Counted from the first letter of the stretch, positions 42,982 through 51,838 are shown. The stretch is DNA of 64,000 nucleotides from Halosimplex amylolyticum (GCF_051414035.1 NZ_JBLKNW010000002.1:868001-932000), one strand, 5' to 3'. Translations and numbers: made by a program. Notes: generated by a model from the sequence alone, not told the origin.

Positions 42982-44087
42982 CCAAAGCCGACGCACTCGG
43001 TCGCGAGCCCGAGGTCGTCGCCGCGGCGGTTCATCTCGTGGATCAGCGTTACCGGCAGGCGCGCGCCGGAGGCGCCGAGCGGGTGGCCGATGGCGATGGC
43101 GCCGCCGTTGACGTTGTAGCTGTCGTCGTCGAAGCCGAGTTCGCGCTGGCAGTACAGCGCCTGGCTCGCGAACGCCTCGTTCAGTTCGACGAGGTCGAAA
43201 TCGTCGGGGTCGCGGCCGGTCCGCTCGCAGAGCTTGCGGACCGCCGGGACCGGACCGACGCCCATGATAGTTGGGTCGACGCCGGCGACCATGTGGTCTC
43301 CCACCTCGGCGAGCACGTCGAGGCCGTGCTCGTCGGCGAACTCGCGGGAGGTGATCATCGTGCCGGAGGCGCCGTCGGAGATCTGCGAGGCGTTGCCCGG
43401 GGTGATCGTCCCGTCGCTCTTGAAGACGGTGGGGAGCTGGGCCAGCTTCTCCATGGAGGTGTCCCGGCGGATGCCCTCGTCCTCGTCGACGGTCCCCTCC
43501 TCGGTCTCGATGGGGACGATCTCGTCGTCGAACTTGCCGGAGTCCGTCGCCTCGGCGGCCCGCTGCTGGCTGCGGAGGGCGTACTCGTCCTGGTCCTCCC
43601 GGGAGACGTCGAACTCCTCGGCGACCTTCTCGGCGGTCATCCCCATCTGGAGCTCGCCGATGTTGTACAGTTCGGCGAGCCGCGGGTGGACGTTGTGGGT
43701 GTTCTCGCCGAGGTCGACGCGCGTCATCGACTCGACGCCGCCGGCGATGACGCAGTCGCGCTGGCCTGCCGCGATGGCGTCGGCGCCGCGCATGATCGAC
43801 TCGGCCGAGGAGGCACACCAGCGGTTGATCGTCGCCGCCGGGACCTCCTCGCCGAGGTCCGAGAGCAGTGCGATCACGCGAGCCATGTTGTTGCCCTGTT
43901 CGCTGCGCTGCTGGGCGCACCCCCACAGCAGGTCGTCGACCTGATCGCTCGCGAGGCCCGTGTCGGTGAGCATCTCGTTGATCAGCGGCACCGACAGATC
44001 CTCGCTGCGCACGTCCGCGAACGCGCCGTCTTCTTTCCCCTGGGCCGTCCGGCGAGCCTGCACGATGACCGGTGTCGTGTCCGTCAT
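42948..44087 (-). CDS. thiolase family protein (acetyl-CoA acyltransferase)
   Basis: A 379-residue enzyme of normal length that makes or cleaves beta-ketoacyl-CoA, as in fatty-acid degradation or acetoacetyl-CoA synthesis. The nucleophile Cys91 is in INRWCASSAES, the His is in AIAIGHPLGASGAR (about 338), and the second Cys in ATECVGFGQGAA. The reaction needs coenzyme A and works in the cytoplasm. Length and motifs fit the bacterial-type thiolase group used by haloarchaea. Its 3' end is repeated about 160 bp downstream. The start ATG 44087 is at the conserved N-terminus (TPVIVQARRTAQGK). Confidence 0.94.
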   Translation of the reverse strand: MTDTTPVIVQARRTAQGKEDGAFADVRSEDLSVPLINEMLTDTGLASDQVDDLLWGCAQQRSEQGNNMARVIALLSDLGEEVPAATINRWCASSAESIMRGADAIAAGQRDCVIAGGVESMTRVDLGENTHNVHPRLAELYNIGELQMGMTAEKVAEEFDVSREDQDEYALRSQQRAAEATDSGKFDDEIVPIETEEGTVDEDEGIRRDTSMEKLAQLPTVFKSDGTITPGNASQISDGASGTMITSREFADEHGLDVLAEVGDHMVAGVDPTIMGVGPVPAVRKLCERTGRDPDDFDLVELNEAFASQALYCQRELGFDDDSYNVNGGAIAIGHPLGASGARLPVTLIHEMNRRGDDLGLATECVGFGQGAAIELRAP

Positions 44088-44152
44088 GAGTGGAAAGAGG
44101 TCCCGCGTCGTGTTAAACCCTGACAAACGTCGGACGCGTCGTCCGGAGTTGA

Positions 44153-44377
44153 TCAGAACAGTTCGGCGGCAAACAGGAGGACGACCGGCGCGACGACCAG
44201 GAGGAGGCCGACCGCCATCAGCGCCGCCGGCACGACGAGCAGGCTCATGTCGGTCAACAGCCACAGGCCGGCGCCGGCGAGTATCAGGAGGACGCCGACG
44301 ATGCCGAGCAGCCACCTGACGACGCCGCCCAGTCCGAAGTCGGTCGCGAGTTCGGCCACTTCGAACACTTCGTCCAT
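44153..44377 (-). CDS. 74-residue membrane protein
   Basis: A small protein with two hydrophobic segments, about residues 20-42 and 46-72, joined by a tight turn (LLTDM). The N-terminus is acidic (MDEVFEVAELATDFG). It is likely a helical hairpin in the membrane. It lies 65 bp upstream of the thiolase gene on the same strand. No family is known. Confidence 0.6.
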   Translation of the reverse strand: MDEVFEVAELATDFGLGGVVRWLLGIVGVLLILAGAGLWLLTDMSLLVVPAALMAVGLLLVVAPVVLLFAAELF

Positions 44378-44473
44378 GTCTGTTCGCCGTCTGGTAGCCC
44401 GTCCGACATAAGTCTGGTGTGGTGCGGTCGGCGGTCCCGCCGGGTCAGCGACGCTGTTGACAGCGGACCGGTC

Positions 44474-44511
44474 GGGGGTCGAGGGTCGAGGGTCGGGCGT
44501 CGGGGTTGGGG
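44474..44511 (+). other. G-quadruplex-like run upstream of the AAA ATPase gene
   Basis: Six runs of three or more G, separated by two- to four-base spacers, lie in 38 bases on the + strand. That meets the common G3+N1-7 pattern. It sits about 75-112 bp before the ATG at 44586 and upstream of its TATA box. Confidence 0.5.
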
Positions 44512-44553
44512 CGTCGAGAGATCGAACGGCGGCGCTCGGACTAGTTCGCGAGA

Positions 44554-44560
44554 CTTATAC
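44554..44560 (+). promoter_or_regulatory. TATA box of the AAA ATPase gene
   Basis: CTTATAC lies 26-32 bp before ATG 44586, consistent with a leaderless transcript and with that ATG rather than the GTG at 44580. Confidence 0.6.
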
Positions 44561-44585
44561 CGTCGAAAGGCGAATCTAGGTGGGA

Positions 44586-45956
44586 ATGAGCGATCCGGAG
44601 CTAGCGGTCGTGGAGTTCGTGTTGACGACGCAGGTGTACAGCGAGCACCGCGACCTCGATGCCGACGATCTGCCGCCCGATTACCGGGCGGTTTTCTGGA
44701 ACGAAGGGGAGATAGAGCGGCCGCTGTCGGCCACGACGACCACCGCCCGGCAGGCGACGGACGTCCAGCAGCCGTGGGAGGCGATCTCGGGCCTGATGTT
44801 CACCGACCGCGACGACTTCTCGGGGACGATCACCTTCACGGACGAGGACATGGCCAGGGAGTGGTACCTCGACCGCGTGGACGCCGACCACCTGAACGAG
44901 AATCCCGTCCTCGCGAGCGTCTTCGAGGACGAGATCGAGGGGGCCGACTACGAGTTCGCCCGCGAGGAGAACCGCCCGATCCGGGCCGACCGCGTCTGGA
45001 TCGACAACCTGCTCGAGGAGTACTTCGACGAGGACGACGAGGACGAACAGGAGATGCTCGACCTCGTCGACATCCGCGCGCCCGAGGAGGTCGAGATGAC
45101 CATGGACGACCTCGTGCTCACGGCCGACCAGGAGGGGGAGATCCACAAGATCGTCAAGGCCATCGAGCACCGCGATTACCTCGCCCAGATCGGCCTCCGG
45201 GAGATCGGGAAACTGTTGTTCGTCGGCCCGCCCGGCACCGGCAAGACGTCCATCGCACGCGCCCTCGCGAGCGAACTCGACCTCCCCTTCGTCGAGGTGA
45301 AGCTGTCGATGATCACCTCCCAGTACCTCGGTGAGACGGCCAAGAACGTCGAGAAGGTGTTCGAGGTCGCCACGCGCCTCTCGCCGTGTATCCTCTTCAT
45401 GGACGAGTTCGACTTCGTCGCGAAGACGCGCGCCAGCGACGAACACGCCGCGATCAAACGCGCCGTCAACACCCTCCTGAAGAGCATCGACGAGGTGAGC
45501 CTCATCGAGCACGAGGTCCTCCTCATCGGCGCGACGAACCACCCCGACCAGCTCGACGCCGCGGCCTGGCGCCGCTTCGACGAGATCGTCAACTTCCCGA
45601 AGCCAGACGACCAGATGCGCTCGGACATCCTCCGGGTCGTCACCCGCGAGATGGAGATCCTCGACTTCGACCCGATGGAAGTCGCGCAGAAGACGGAGGG
45701 GCTGACCGGCAGCGACCTCCGGCTCGTCCTCCGCGAGGCCGTCCTCGACGCGCTGACCGAGGAGCGAACCACGCTCACCCAGCAGGACCTCCTCGACGCC
45801 GTCGAGGACTTCGAGGAGCGGGACAACCTCAAGAACATGGACATGATCGACGGCGACCACGACGCGCTCGTCGCCGGTGGCGACATCGCGGGCGCGAGCG
45901 ACGGCGGGTCGAGCGCGGCCTCTGATGGCGGTCACGACCACAGTCACGACCACTGA
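44586..45956 (+). CDS. AAA-type ATPase
   Basis: A 456-residue protein. The N-terminal 180 residues are unusual and acidic. The AAA domain has Walker A GPPGTGKT at about 214-221, Walker B ILFMDEFD, sensor 1 LLIGATNHPD and the helical lid with GLTGSDLRLVLREAV. A short His-rich tail (GGHDHSHDH) ends the chain. AAA proteins are hexameric unfoldases or remodelling machines; this haloarchaeal type has no known substrate. The first conserved ARG-finger region can be seen in AAWRRFDEIV. The TATA box and ATG spacing argue for a leaderless mRNA. Confidence 0.88.
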   Translation: MSDPELAVVEFVLTTQVYSEHRDLDADDLPPDYRAVFWNEGEIERPLSATTTTARQATDVQQPWEAISGLMFTDRDDFSGTITFTDEDMAREWYLDRVDADHLNENPVLASVFEDEIEGADYEFAREENRPIRADRVWIDNLLEEYFDEDDEDEQEMLDLVDIRAPEEVEMTMDDLVLTADQEGEIHKIVKAIEHRDYLAQIGLREIGKLLFVGPPGTGKTSIARALASELDLPFVEVKLSMITSQYLGETAKNVEKVFEVATRLSPCILFMDEFDFVAKTRASDEHAAIKRAVNTLLKSIDEVSLIEHEVLLIGATNHPDQLDAAAWRRFDEIVNFPKPDDQMRSDILRVVTREMEILDFDPMEVAQKTEGLTGSDLRLVLREAVLDALTEERTTLTQQDLLDAVEDFEERDNLKNMDMIDGDHDALVAGGDIAGASDGGSSAASDGGHDHSHDH

Positions 45957-46061
45957 CGCGGCTGATTCCGCCACGGGGCTGTCCCCGTCGCTCTGGCCCA
46001 TCCGCTTGCGCCGGCGCGGTTTTTTCGGTCGCGCTATATACCAGGTAGTCATACACGTGTC

Positions 46062-46919
46062 ATGTCTCGACAATCGACGACGTGGGTAGTGGTGGCGATG
46101 CTCGTGCTGTTCGCCGGATGCGCAAGCGGTCCGAGCCTCGGCGGCGACGGTGACCCGGCAGCCGGCGCCGATACCGGTGATACGACGGAGGGGGATGTGG
46201 CTGACGGTGATGCGGCCGGCGGCGCTTCGAGCGACGCGGAAGCGTCGGCGGGTGGAGACGGTGGGAGCGGCGACGCTCACGTCGTCGAGAACCGCACCGC
46301 GTTGCTCGTCGAGGCCGGGAGTTACACGTCTTACTGGCAGATGCGAGCCACCGAGGACGGCGTCGTGACCAGCGACACGACCTACACCTGGGCCGTCGAC
46401 TACGACCGCGACCGGACCCGCTTCTCCGCGCGGATGGCGTCCGCGGACGCCGTCACGATGGATTACGAGACGTACTACGCCGACGGTCGGACCTACCAGC
46501 GCAACGGCGAGGGCGACGACGCGACGTACTCGGTCACGGACGGTGAGTTCAGGCCGACCGCGTCGGCAGCGATGACGACCAACATCGACGACGCGGACGA
46601 CCTCGCCGAGTTCGCGAACGAGGGAACCGAGACCCACGAGGGCGTGACGGTGACCCGCTACGTCAGGACTCAGGAACCGACGTGGCTCACCAACCAGGCC
46701 GCGGCCGACGGCAACTTCACCTGGACGGAGTTCCGCTTCACCGTCCTCGTCGACGAGGACGGGCTCGTGCGGTCCGAGGGCTGGGAGGCCGAGGGCGTCG
46801 ACGAGGACGGCGTGACCTACGTCATGTCGTTCACGTACGCGCTCTCGGACGTCGGCGCGACCGACGTCGAGGAACCGGCCTGGGCTGCGACCGCCCGCGA
46901 AAGCGCCGCCGCGCAGTAA
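46062..46919 (+). CDS. secreted lipoprotein, DUF7537-like
   Basis: A 285-residue lipoprotein. Residues 1-20 are a Sec-type signal ending in lipobox LFAGC (Cys20). A Gly/Asp-rich linker follows to about residue 72. The folded part (73-280) has repeated antiparallel strands, e.g. GSYTSYWQMRATEDG, VDYDRDRTRFSARMAS and DMDYETYYADGRTY-like stretches. It resembles the LppX/LolA-like DUF7537 proteins of haloarchaea with unknown ligand. A TATA box (CTATATA, about 46033-46040) lies 22-29 bp before the ATG. Its last codons are repeated downstream. Confidence 0.75.
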   Translation: MSRQSTTWVVVAMLVLFAGCASGPSLGGDGDPAAGADTGDTTEGDVADGDAAGGASSDAEASAGGDGGSGDAHVVENRTALLVEAGSYTSYWQMRATEDGVVTSDTTYTWAVDYDRDRTRFSARMASADAVTMDYETYYADGRTYQRNGEGDDATYSVTDGEFRPTASAAMTTNIDDADDLAEFANEGTETHEGVTVTRYVRTQEPTWLTNQAAADGNFTWTEFRFTVLVDEDGLVRSEGWEAEGVDEDGVTYVMSFTYALSDVGATDVEEPAWAATARESAAAQ

Positions 46920-46990
46920 CGAACAGGCCGGAGTACAGCCACGCAGAAACGAACGGCCGAACGCGCCGCCGCGCAGTGACAGATCGGCGG
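46901..46990 (+). repeat. three imperfect tandem copies of the lipoprotein gene 3' end
   Basis: GCGCCGCCGCGCAGTAAC at the gene's end (Ala-Ala-Ala-Gln-stop) reappears 60 bp downstream as GCGCCGCCGCGCAGTGAC, again ending Ala-Ala-Ala-Gln-stop but with TGA. A more diverged copy, GCCACGCAGAAACGAACGGCCG, lies between. The unit is about 30 bases. Confidence 0.65.
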
Positions 46991-46995
46991 GAGCG

Positions 46996-48015
46996 TTACT
47001 CGTCGGGGTCGCTCACTTTCACGAGCTGTTTGCCGATGTTCTCGCCCTCGAACAGCCCGAGGAACGCGTCGGGCGCGTTCTCCAGCCCCTCCGTGATGGT
47101 CTCGCGGTACTCGATCTCGCCGCTGGCCACCCACTCGCCGAGTCGCTTCGTCGCCTGCCCGAAGCGGGGAGCGAAGTCGCGCACGAGGAAGCCCTCCACG
47201 CGGGCGCGGGTACTGATGAGACCGGGGAGCTTGCGCGGGCCGGTCGGCCGCTCGGTGGCGTTGTAGAGCGATATCTGCCCGCAGACGGCGACGCGGGCGT
47301 CGACGTTCAGTTTGGTGAAGACGGCGTCGGTGATCGGGCCACCGACGTTGTCGAAGTAGGCGTCGACGCCGTCGGGCGCCGCCTCGTCGAGCGCCGCGCG
47401 GTAGTCGTCGGTCGCCTTGTAGTTGATCCCGGCGTCGAAGCCCAGGTCGTCTTCGAGAAACGAGACCTTCTCGTCGGACCCGGCGAAGCCGACGACCCGC
47501 GCGCCCGAGAGCTTCGCGATCTGCCCGGCGACCGAGCCGACCGCGCCCGCGGCGCCGGTGACGACGAACGTGTCGCCGGGCTTGGGCTCGGCCACCTCGC
47601 GGACGCCGAAGTAGGCGGTCCGGCCGGGCATCCCGAGCACGCCGAGCGCCGTCGAGATGGGGGCCAGGTCGGGGTCGACCGCCGTGAGTTCGGTCCCCGG
47701 CGCGGTGGTGTAGTCCGCCCACTCCAGGTTGCCGACGACGATGTCGCCCCCCTCGAATTCCGCGCCGCTGGAGTCGACGACTTCGCCGACAGCACCCCCG
47801 CGGAGCGGGTCGCCCACGTCCCAGGGGTCGGCGTAGGATTCCCCGGCGCTCATCCGGTCGCGCATGTACGGGTCGACCGAGAGATAGCGAGTGCGGACGA
47901 GCGCCTCGCCCGGACCGGGCTCGGGCACGTCCGTCTCGGCCAGTTCGAACGTCTCGCGGTCCGGTTTCCCTTCGGGGCGCTTCGCCAGGCGGAACTGCCT
48001 GTTGGTGTCGCGCAT
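46996..48015 (-). CDS. NADP-dependent medium-chain oxidoreductase (alkenal/quinone reductase-like)
   Basis: A 339-residue zinc-independent MDR protein. The N-terminal domain has LSVDPYMRDRMS. The Rossmann domain has VTGAAGAVGSVAGQIAK for NADPH, then VGFAGSDEK and DAYFDNVGG. The C-terminal YRETITEGLENAPDAFLGLFEGENIGKQLVKV is diagnostic of the CurA/leukotriene B4 12-hydroxydehydrogenase group that reduces alpha,beta-unsaturated ketones. ATG 48015 starts at the family-conserved NRQFRLAKRPEG. The enzyme is cytoplasmic. It is convergent with the lipoprotein gene. Confidence 0.92.
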   Translation of the reverse strand: MRDTNRQFRLAKRPEGKPDRETFELAETDVPEPGPGEALVRTRYLSVDPYMRDRMSAGESYADPWDVGDPLRGGAVGEVVDSSGAEFEGGDIVVGNLEWADYTTAPGTELTAVDPDLAPISTALGVLGMPGRTAYFGVREVAEPKPGDTFVVTGAAGAVGSVAGQIAKLSGARVVGFAGSDEKVSFLEDDLGFDAGINYKATDDYRAALDEAAPDGVDAYFDNVGGPITDAVFTKLNVDARVAVCGQISLYNATERPTGPRKLPGLISTRARVEGFLVRDFAPRFGQATKRLGEWVASGEIEYRETITEGLENAPDAFLGLFEGENIGKQLVKVSDPDE

Positions 48016-48206
48016 GGGCACCGGTACGACCGTGGGCCCGAAGAGTCCCGCGACTACGACGCTCGACAAACAGGCGAGCGGTTTACGTCCGCTTCGCTCG
48101 CGCAGTGGCCCGGTTCGTGACCGTCGGGGTTCCCGTTTCGCGACTGCCGAGATACCCGGTTCGTGACCGTCAGGGTTTCGTCGGTGAGGGCCGAACGAAC
48201 CCGACG

Positions 48207-48500
48207 ATGTACCTCTCACCGGCGGTCCGCACGATCCGCGACGATCCGATCGAGGGCGAACCGGTCACCCTCCTGCTGGAGGTCGCCGACGAAGCGACCG
48301 TCAAGGCCGTCGAGTCTGCAGTCGGCGAGGCCGGCGCGACCGTGGAGGAGGAACTGGAGTTCCGGACGCTCCGAGTGACAGTCGAACAGGAGCGGGTCGG
48401 CGCGGTCTGTGCGGTCGATGGGATCGAGACGGTCGAGACGGCGAACACGCTGGGACTCGACCCCGACGGGGCCGGCGAGGACGTCCGCCCGGACGGCTGA
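48207..48500 (+). CDS. small alpha/beta protein of unknown function
   Basis: A 97-residue acidic protein. Two beta-alpha-beta units are suggested: VTLLLEVADEATVKAVESAVGEAGATVEEEL and LRVTVEQERVGAVCAVDGIETVETA. This ferredoxin-like pattern resembles ACT domains or subtilase propeptide (I9) inhibitors, but no family match is certain. It starts 191 bp upstream of a divergent MDR gene. There is no obvious TATA box. Confidence 0.6.
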   Translation: MYLSPAVRTIRDDPIEGEPVTLLLEVADEATVKAVESAVGEAGATVEEELEFRTLRVTVEQERVGAVCAVDGIETVETANTLGLDPDGAGEDVRPDG

Positions 48501-48609
48501 GTCGCGGCGTCCGACGCCCCAGCGGGCGCTCGCCGAGCAGTTCGGGCGCTCGACGGACGCTGCCGGCCAGAGCGCAAGCGTTTAATTCGACCCAGCGGTA
48601 ACTCACTTC

Positions 48610-49062
48610 ATGCCCGACTGTCCACTCGCGGACGAGTGCCCCAGTTTCCAGGAGCGCATCGAGGGGATGGGCTGTACGCACTACGGCGACCGCGGCGGCG
48701 CCGAGTGGTGTAACCATTACAATCAGCCGATCGAGGACCTGAAGAGTCAGCCCGTCCAGCCCGGCGAGGAAGTCGAGGTGACGGTGGAGGACATCCACGA
48801 GAGCGGTGCCGGCGTCGGCCGCACCGAGGATGGCTTCATCATCATGATCGACGGCGTCCTGCCGCCGGCCCGCGCGAAGGTGAAGATCAACAAGGTCCGC
48901 TCGAACCATGCCCGCGCCGAGGAGATCGAACGCCTCCCCGACGACCCCGACGACGAGGAGGCCGAAGCGACCGCCGACGCCGAGTCCGACGAGGAAAGCG
49001 AGGCCGACGAGTCGAACGACCGCGAGCGCCTCGGCAGCCGCGACAACTTCTGGGGCTCGTAA
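48610..49062 (+). CDS. TRAM-domain protein with N-terminal Cys cluster
   Basis: A 150-residue protein. The first 45 residues contain five Cys/His candidates (PDCPLADECPSF, GCTHYG, WCNHYN), possibly for zinc. A TRAM domain follows (about 52-105: VTVEDIHESGAGVGRTEDGF, VLPPARAKVKINKVRSNHARAE), a small RNA-binding barrel found in tRNA/rRNA-modifying enzymes. In archaea, stand-alone TRAM proteins are also RNA chaperone-like. An acidic tail (108-140) is followed by SRDNFWGS. A TATA-like TTTAATT at 48581-48587 lies 23-29 bp upstream. Confidence 0.85.
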   Translation: MPDCPLADECPSFQERIEGMGCTHYGDRGGAEWCNHYNQPIEDLKSQPVQPGEEVEVTVEDIHESGAGVGRTEDGFIIMIDGVLPPARAKVKINKVRSNHARAEEIERLPDDPDDEEAEATADAESDEESEADESNDRERLGSRDNFWGS

Positions 49063-49246
49063 CCCGGATCGCGGCCGGCGCTCCCGCCTGGACAGTCCTG
49101 ACGCCGCTCGTTTCTGCCGACCGCCGTTCTACCCCGGATAGCCCCGCCGTCGCCACACGCCGCAGGCCGCCCTCCTGTCGGTCCGTTTACGGTCGCGCTC
49201 GCTGCTTTCAGCGGTTTTATGCCGCCCGATCCGCCAACGTAGCCTC

Positions 49247-50995
49247 GTGGTCCCCGACCCCGCAGTCTCCGACGACGCCGCGTCCGAGGGCACCGATGCG
49301 GTCGCCGAACGACCGGATCGCGGTCGGCCCGAGCCGGTCGACGACGCGGCGGGCGATCCGGTCGGCGACTCGACCGAAGACGCAGACGGGCCGACGAGCG
49401 GCGGAAGCGCCCCCACCGACCCGGTGGAGGCGCGGCTCGACGACGCGCTGGAGCGGGTCGCCCACGGCGCGACCGTTTCCGTCCCGAGCATCCTCGTCCA
49501 GCGCGGGCTGACTGTCGCGTTCACCGCGGTGTTGACCAACGGCTTCGCCGCGGGGTCGTACGGCGTCTTCGCCGTCGCGCGCCGGCTCCAGCAGTTCCTG
49601 CTCCACGTCGCGCTGGGGTTCCGGAGCGGGCTCAGCCGCTTCCTCCCGAACGCCGAGTCGGCAGCGGAGCGCGACGCGCTCGTGACCGTGGCTGGGCTGC
49701 TGTTGGGGACCGTCGCGACCCTGTTCGGCGTCGGTCTCTTCCTCGGGGCGCCCGCGATAACGCGGATCGCCGACCAGCGGCCGCTGTTCACGACGGTCCT
49801 GCGCGTGTTCGCGCTGGGGCTCCCGGCGACGGTGTGGCTGTTCACGGCCACGGAAGTCCTGCGCGGCCTCGAAGAAGTCGTCCCGCTGAACCTCGCGCTC
49901 AGGGTCGGGTTCCCCGTCGCGCAGCTGGTCGCCGGCGTCGTGGGGACCGTCGTCTACGGCGACCTCGTGGCCGTGGCGGTCGGCGTGGTCGCCGTCTCCG
50001 GCCTCGTCGCGCTCGGCGCGACCGCGTGGCTGGTCCGCGAGCGCGGGCTCGGCCTGCGCGTCCGAAGTGCGGTCGACGAGGTGACCGCCGATGGAACCAC
50101 AGGGAGCGAGGACGAGGGCGAGGACGAGCACGGAAGACTCGACCTGCGGGAGGTCTGGCGGCGCTACGTCGGGTACACGATCCCGCTCTTCGTCGGCGGC
50201 ATCGCGACGACGATCCAGCGGCTCGGCTTCTACCCGCTCATCGCGCTGTACCTGACGGACGTGGCCGGCGGCGTGTTCGCGGTCGGGATGGTCGTCGGGT
50301 CGCTCGTGCGCCTGCCGCTGATCGGCCTCAACCAGTTCGTGCCGCCCGTGGCCGCTGCGCTCCACGAGGACGACCACCGCGCGGCGCTGGCCCGCTTCTA
50401 CCACGTCACCAGCCGGCTCGTCCTCGTCGGCGTGGTCGGCCTGGCGATCCCGGTGATCGTCTACCGCGAGACCGTCATGTCGCTGTTCGGGCCCGCGTTC
50501 GTTCCGTACGCGCCGCTGCTCGTCGGGTTCGTCCTCGCGCAGTTCGGCGCCTGCGCGGTCGGGAGCGTCGGCATCCTCCTGATGATGACCGACAACCAGC
50601 GGGCGTATCTAGTTGTCAACGTTCTCATCACGCTCGTGCTCGCCGTGACCGCCGTGCCGCTGACACTCCGGTTCGGCCTGCCCGGTCTGGTCGCGAGCTA
50701 CGTGCTCATGCTGACGCTCAACAACGGACTGGAAGTCGCCGTATTGTACCACTTCGAGCGCCTGCAGCCGTTCACGTGGCTCCACGGGAAGCCGCTCGTG
50801 GCGGCCGTCCCGCTCGGAGTGATCGCCTGGAGCGCGAAGGCGCTGCTCTCGGGGCCCGCCGCGCCGCTCGTCGGCGTGACGGTCGGGTTGAGCGCGTACG
50901 CGGCGACGCTGTGGGTCCTCGGGTTCACGCCGGCAGAGCACCGCCTCGCCGGGACCCTCGCCGAGCGGTATCGCGCTGTCCTCGCCCGGTCGTGA
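49247..50995 (+). CDS. polysaccharide flippase (MVF/MATE-like)
   Basis: A 582-residue protein. About 70 acidic N-terminal residues precede 13-14 hydrophobic segments. Features include RGLTVAFTAVLTNGFAAGSYGVFAVARRL near the first segment, characteristic of Wzx-like oligosaccharide translocases. It is likely to flip lipid-linked glycans for surface-layer glycosylation or exopolysaccharide. A sugar nucleotidyltransferase gene at 53.9 kb supports local glycan synthesis, without proof of a shared path. The GTG start at 49247 is tentative; the acidic N-terminus is not conserved. Confidence 0.85.
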   Translation: MVPDPAVSDDAASEGTDAVAERPDRGRPEPVDDAAGDPVGDSTEDADGPTSGGSAPTDPVEARLDDALERVAHGATVSVPSILVQRGLTVAFTAVLTNGFAAGSYGVFAVARRLQQFLLHVALGFRSGLSRFLPNAESAAERDALVTVAGLLLGTVATLFGVGLFLGAPAITRIADQRPLFTTVLRVFALGLPATVWLFTATEVLRGLEEVVPLNLALRVGFPVAQLVAGVVGTVVYGDLVAVAVGVVAVSGLVALGATAWLVRERGLGLRVRSAVDEVTADGTTGSEDEGEDEHGRLDLREVWRRYVGYTIPLFVGGIATTIQRLGFYPLIALYLTDVAGGVFAVGMVVGSLVRLPLIGLNQFVPPVAAALHEDDHRAALARFYHVTSRLVLVGVVGLAIPVIVYRETVMSLFGPAFVPYAPLLVGFVLAQFGACAVGSVGILLMMTDNQRAYLVVNVLITLVLAVTAVPLTLRFGLPGLVASYVLMLTLNNGLEVAVLYHFERLQPFTWLHGKPLVAAVPLGVIAWSAKALLSGPAAPLVGVTVGLSAYAATLWVLGFTPAEHRLAGTLAERYRAVLARS

Positions 50996-51052
50996 CCGAC
51001 AGTCGATCCGGAACCTCCCGGTTCTTTGACCCTCGACGTCGACCACACGCGT

Positions 51053-51838
51053 ATGGATCTACAACTCGACGGCAGCGCGGCACTGACGACGGCGAGTTCG
51101 AGCGGCCTCGGTTTCGCGAGCGCGAAGGCGCTCGCTCGCGAGGGCGCCGACGTGGCCATCTGCGGTCGGACCGAGTCGCACCTCGAATCCGCCGCCGAGG
51201 AACTCGAAACGCTGGGCGACGGCGACGTGCTCGCGGTCCAGGTCGATCTCACAGACCGGGCGGAAGTGGAGGCGTACGTCGAAGAAGTCGCCGACGCGTT
51301 CGGCGGCATCGACCAGGTCGTCATGAGTGCGGGCGGGCCGCCCAGCGGGGCCTTCCTGGAGATGGACGACGAGGACTGGTACGGCGCCTACGACACGCTC
51401 GTCATGTCCGCGGTGTGGACGACCCGCTTCGCCTACCCGTACCTGGCCGAGTCCGACCAGGGATCGATCACGGCGATCACCTCCCGTTCGGTCCGGGAGG
51501 TCATCGACGACCTCGTCCTCTCGAACGCGGTCCGCCGGGCGGTCATCGGGATGGTCAAGACCCAGGCCCGGGAGTTCGCGCCGGAGGTCCGCGTCAACGC
51601 GGTCCTCCCGGGCGCCCACGAGACCGCTCGCATCGAGGAGCTCATCGAGGACGGCGTCGAGCGCGGCGACTACGACAGCTACGAAGAGGGCCTGGCGGAC
51701 AAGGGGTCGTCCGTCCCGCTGGGGCGGATCGGCGACCCGCAGGAGCTGGGCGACGTGGTGGCGTTCCTGGCGAGCCCGCGGGCGAGTTTCGTCACCGGGA
51801 CGGCGCTGCCCATCGACGGCGGGTCCATGCGGAGCTGA
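51053..51838 (+). CDS. short-chain dehydrogenase-like protein lacking the usual catalytic Tyr
   Basis: A 261-residue SDR. The nucleotide loop TASSSGLGFASAKALA (T-x3-G-x-G) and VQVDLTD are normal. SAGGPPSG replaces the usual NNAG. The active-site region reads SRSVREVIDDLVLSNAVRRA with IGMVKTQARE, so the conserved Y-x3-K is missing: Asn stands in the usual Tyr place. A subgroup of FabG-like SDRs shows this same SN...R pattern. Thus it may bind NAD(P) but catalyse differently. The C-terminus with IDGGSMRS is normal. It lies 57 bp after the flippase on the same strand. Confidence 0.85.
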   Translation: MDLQLDGSAALTTASSSGLGFASAKALAREGADVAICGRTESHLESAAEELETLGDGDVLAVQVDLTDRAEVEAYVEEVADAFGGIDQVVMSAGGPPSGAFLEMDDEDWYGAYDTLVMSAVWTTRFAYPYLAESDQGSITAITSRSVREVIDDLVLSNAVRRAVIGMVKTQAREFAPEVRVNAVLPGAHETARIEELIEDGVERGDYDSYEEGLADKGSSVPLGRIGDPQELGDVVAFLASPRASFVTGTALPIDGGSMRS

